This document shows positions 61,863-64,000 of a stretch of DNA of 64,000 bases, piece by piece. The stretch is from contig CAVTIZ010000003.1 in assembly GCA_963735045.1 (NCBI GenBank), positions 868,001-932,000 of the forward strand. The letters are read 5' to 3'. Source of the stretch: Salsipaludibacter sp963735045 (GTDB lineage: Bacteria; Actinomycetota; Nitriliruptoria; Nitriliruptorales; Nitriliruptoraceae). A program made the position numbers and the translations under genes. Each line of letters starts with the position of its first letter. Position 1 is the stretch's first letter. The notes beneath the pieces are model-generated. The model was not told the origin of the DNA. It worked only from the letters and a program-made list of their open reading frames with translations, and made no database searches.

Positions 61863-64000
61863 TCATCCGGCGACGAACACGGCGACGGTGCGGGCGGGCA
61901 CGGTCACCGTGGTGCCGGTGGCCGTCGCGGCCTTGACGACCGGATCCGTGCCGTCGGCCTGCAGCGGATGCAGACGGAAGGGCCCGACCGCGTCGTCGAC
62001 GGCCTGGGTGACCTCCTCCGGGGTGGCGTTGAACACGACCAGGATCTCGTCCAGGTCCGGGTCGAGGTCGGGTCCGACCAGATCCGACAGGTGCATCGTG
62101 ATCACGCCGCGGGCCTGGTCCGGACCGCCGTCGGGGAACGACACGCGTTGCTGGATGGCGTCGGCGTCGCCCAGCCGGAACAGCGGTGACGACGACCGCA
62201 GCCGCTGCAGGGTCATGGCTCGCTCGGACGCCGCCTGCATGACCGCCGGCGTTGGTGTCAGCTCGTCCGCGCGAGCGAGGAGGGGCTCCATGAAGGGCCA
62301 CTTGTCCTCGTTGCGCCAGGCGCCGGGCAGGCCGGACCCGAACGTGTTGTCGGTGCCGGTCCAGTCGATCCGGTTGAACCAGTCACCCGAGTCGTAGCTG
62401 TCCCGGTCCAGCGACTTCGAGCGCAGCAGGTCGGTTCCGGCGTGCCAGAACGTGACCCCCTGTGACAGCGCGGTGGTGGCCTGCGCGAGCGTGTTCATCC
62501 GTCCGCGGTCGGCCAGCGAGACGTCGTCGGCGAGCTTGAAGGTCGTCAGGTCGTAGAGGGTCTCGTTGTCGTGGGCGTCGACGTAGTTGACGGTCTCGGA
62601 CGGATCGGCGGCGTACCCGACCCCGTCCGTGCTGCCCGGGACCACGTCCCCGAACCGGTCCCGGAAGGTGAAGTCGGCGAGGTTGCCCGCCAGTCCGACC
62701 TTGATGCGGTCCTGCTGTTCCAGCAGCCGAGCCTCCTGGGCGGTGGCGTCGCCGTTGATCGGTGCGCCGTTGGGGTCGGTGAACAGGCCCGTCGCGAAGC
62801 CCTGGGCACGGGGGTCGTCGTCGAACGGCGACCCACCGTGCACGGCGTCGCGCAGGCGGTCGTTGAACGACCCGATCCCGGTGCCGGCGAGGTTGGCCTG
62901 GGTGGCCTGGACGAACCGGGCGTCGTCGGCGACCTCGCCGAAGTTCCATCCCTCGCCGTAGAGGTAGATGGTGGTGCCGTCGACGCCGTCCTCGGCGACC
63001 GTGAGCTGGTCCAGTTCGTCACGGATGCGCTGCATGGTGTCGAGCCCGTGGTGGCCCATCAGGTCGAAGCGGAACCCCGTGACCTTGTACTCGGTCGCCC
63101 ACGTGAGCACCGAGTCCACCATGAGCTTGCCCATCATGGCGTGCTCGGTGGCCGTGTTGAAGCAGCAGGTGGAGGTCTCGATCGCGCCGGTGTCGGGGGT
63201 GAGCCGGTGGTAGTACCCCGGCACGATCCGGTCGAGGACGGACCGATCGTCCTGGCCCCCGGCGTAGGTGTGGTTGTAGACGTTGTCGGTCACCACGCGC
63301 AGCCCCAGCTCGTTGACGGCCTGCACCATCTCGCGATACTCGCGCGTGCGTGCCGGCCCGTCCGGGTCGGTCGCGTAGGAACCCTCCGGCGTGGTGTAGT
63401 GGAACGGGTCGTAGCCCCAGTTGAAGCCGTCGGTGGTGCGCACGGCGCCCACGCAGGCCTGCTGGTCGGTGGCGGCCGGGCCGTACGCGGCGAGGTCACA
63501 GGCCGGGTCGTCCGGGTCGACCTCGGGGACCGAGGCCAGGTCGTAGGTCGGCAGCAGGTGCAGCGTGTTGATCCCGGCGTCGGCCAGGCGGGCGAGGTGG
63601 GTGGTGCCCGCGCTGCCGTCGGCGGTGAACGCCCGGTAGGTGCCGCGCCACGCGGCCGGCACGGTCTCGTCGCCGATCGAGAAGTCGCGCACGTGGAGTT
63701 CGTAGACCGAGGTGTCCTCGGGCTGGGCGAGCTCGGGAGCCACCATCGCGTCCCACCCGTCGGGCTTGAGCGCCGGGTCGGACAGGTCGACGGCCACGCT
63801 GCGGGCGGAGTTGGCCGTGAGGGCGAGCGAGTACGGGTCGGTCACCCGGTTGGTGACCACGGCATCCTCCGACGGCACGTACACGGTGACGTCGAAGACG
63901 TACTCGGCGCCGGCCAGGGCCGGCGGGCGCCGCGGGGTCCAGACCCCGTCACGGTCCCGGCGCATGGCGACGGTCCTCGGTCCCGTGGCGGCGCCCTTCC
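61863..64000 (-). CDS. Pullulanase-type alpha-1,6-glucosidase (cut by window edge)
   Basis: At least 712 residues; the frame is still open at the right edge, so the N-terminus (signal peptide, carbohydrate-binding domains) is missing. GH13 regions are DNVYNHT (I), GFRFDLMGHH with the nucleophile Asp (II), YGEGWNFGE with the acid/base Glu (III) and YVDAHDNETLYD (IV). The GFRFDLMGHH and YGEGWNFGE forms are those of pullulanase-type debranching enzymes. A paired Cys-Cys (STCCFN) precedes region II. A C-terminal all-beta domain ends in TVTVPARTVAVFVAG. It hydrolyses alpha-1,6 branches of starch-like glucans. Confidence 0.92.
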   Translation of the reverse strand, partial: KGAATGPRTVAMRRDRDGVWTPRRPPALAGAEYVFDVTVYVPSEDAVVTNRVTDPYSLALTANSARSVAVDLSDPALKPDGWDAMVAPELAQPEDTSVYELHVRDFSIGDETVPAAWRGTYRAFTADGSAGTTHLARLADAGINTLHLLPTYDLASVPEVDPDDPACDLAAYGPAATDQQACVGAVRTTDGFNWGYDPFHYTTPEGSYATDPDGPARTREYREMVQAVNELGLRVVTDNVYNHTYAGGQDDRSVLDRIVPGYYHRLTPDTGAIETSTCCFNTATEHAMMGKLMVDSVLTWATEYKVTGFRFDLMGHHGLDTMQRIRDELDQLTVAEDGVDGTTIYLYGEGWNFGEVADDARFVQATQANLAGTGIGSFNDRLRDAVHGGSPFDDDPRAQGFATGLFTDPNGAPINGDATAQEARLLEQQDRIKVGLAGNLADFTFRDRFGDVVPGSTDGVGYAADPSETVNYVDAHDNETLYDLTTFKLADDVSLADRGRMNTLAQATTALSQGVTFWHAGTDLLRSKSLDRDSYDSGDWFNRIDWTGTDNTFGSGLPGAWRNEDKWPFMEPLLARADELTPTPAVMQAASERAMTLQRLRSSSPLFRLGDADAIQQRVSFPDGGPDQARGVITMHLSDLVGPDLDPDLDEILVVFNATPEEVTQAVDDAVGPFRLHPLQADGTDPVVKAATATGTTVTVPARTVAVFVAG

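Overview
The window is one contiguous piece of a very G+C-rich chromosome (well above 70% by eye). The gene families point to an actinobacterium: a phosphatidylinositol mannoside (PIM) cluster thrS-HIT-pgsA-patA-pimA in the order known from mycobacteria, a MoeZ-type adenylyltransferase/rhodanese fusion, GTG/TTG starts, TANNNT -10 boxes and some apparently leaderless genes. Proteins are rich in Asp/Glu, which would fit a salt-adapted, deep-branching lineage (for example Nitriliruptoria-like). That placement is inference, not proof. Neither edge is a natural end: the first gene (ABC exporter) and the last gene (pullulanase-type glucosidase) are both cut.

Layout. 0-5.8 kb: ABC exporter tail, Fe-S assembly pair sufU-sufT, a Cys/Met-metabolism PLP enzyme, an SDR and a redoxin-like/2OG-oxygenase fusion. 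5.8-7.8 kb (minus strand): a two-component system. 8-10.8 kb: sulfur-carrier activation (moeZ), a thiosulfate sulfurtransferase and a small membrane protein. 10.8-16.8 kb: copper-type YcnI protein, DsbA-like protein plus RecB-like nuclease, lgt, an anti-sigma factor without a neighbouring sigma gene, tRNA-Val(CAC), an AIM24 protein and a small membrane protein. 17.6-23.3 kb: thrS and the PIM genes. 23.4-30.2 kb: lemA, a DUF3048 lipoprotein, pdxS-pdxT (PLP synthesis), yebC and ruvC-ruvA-ruvB. 30.4-34 kb: yajC-secD-secF. 34.1-43.5 kb: rel (ppGpp), a Usp-like protein, an MBL hydrolase, hisS, aspS and rarA. 43.8-52.1 kb: a mixed-strand accessory block (galT-galK, HD phosphohydrolase, ACT protein, DUF4031, HAD dehalogenase, LD-carboxypeptidase, secreted DUF6351 hydrolase). 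52.4-61.9 kb: alaS-ruvX-mltG and an almost complete shikimate block aroE-(prepilin peptidase)-aroC-aroK-aroB-aroQ. From 61.9 kb to the end (minus strand): a large pullulanase-type enzyme.

Genes are tightly packed. About fifteen junctions are 4-base ATGA/GTGA overlaps, so most of the window is read as translationally coupled operons. Two intergenic gaps (sufU/sufT and aroC/aroK) are spanned by small open frames that overlap the flanking genes by four bases at both ends.

The clearest structure not explained by genes is a family of 29-bp intergenic repeats (seven copies at four loci, built round GCCGACATCCCGGCC). Several C-rich or G-rich tandem repeats lie close to some of them. No CRISPR array, transposase, integrase, prophage gene or classical riboswitch was recognised, and I do not see a convincing new defence or mobile system. 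Most of the window is conserved housekeeping backbone with one accessory block.
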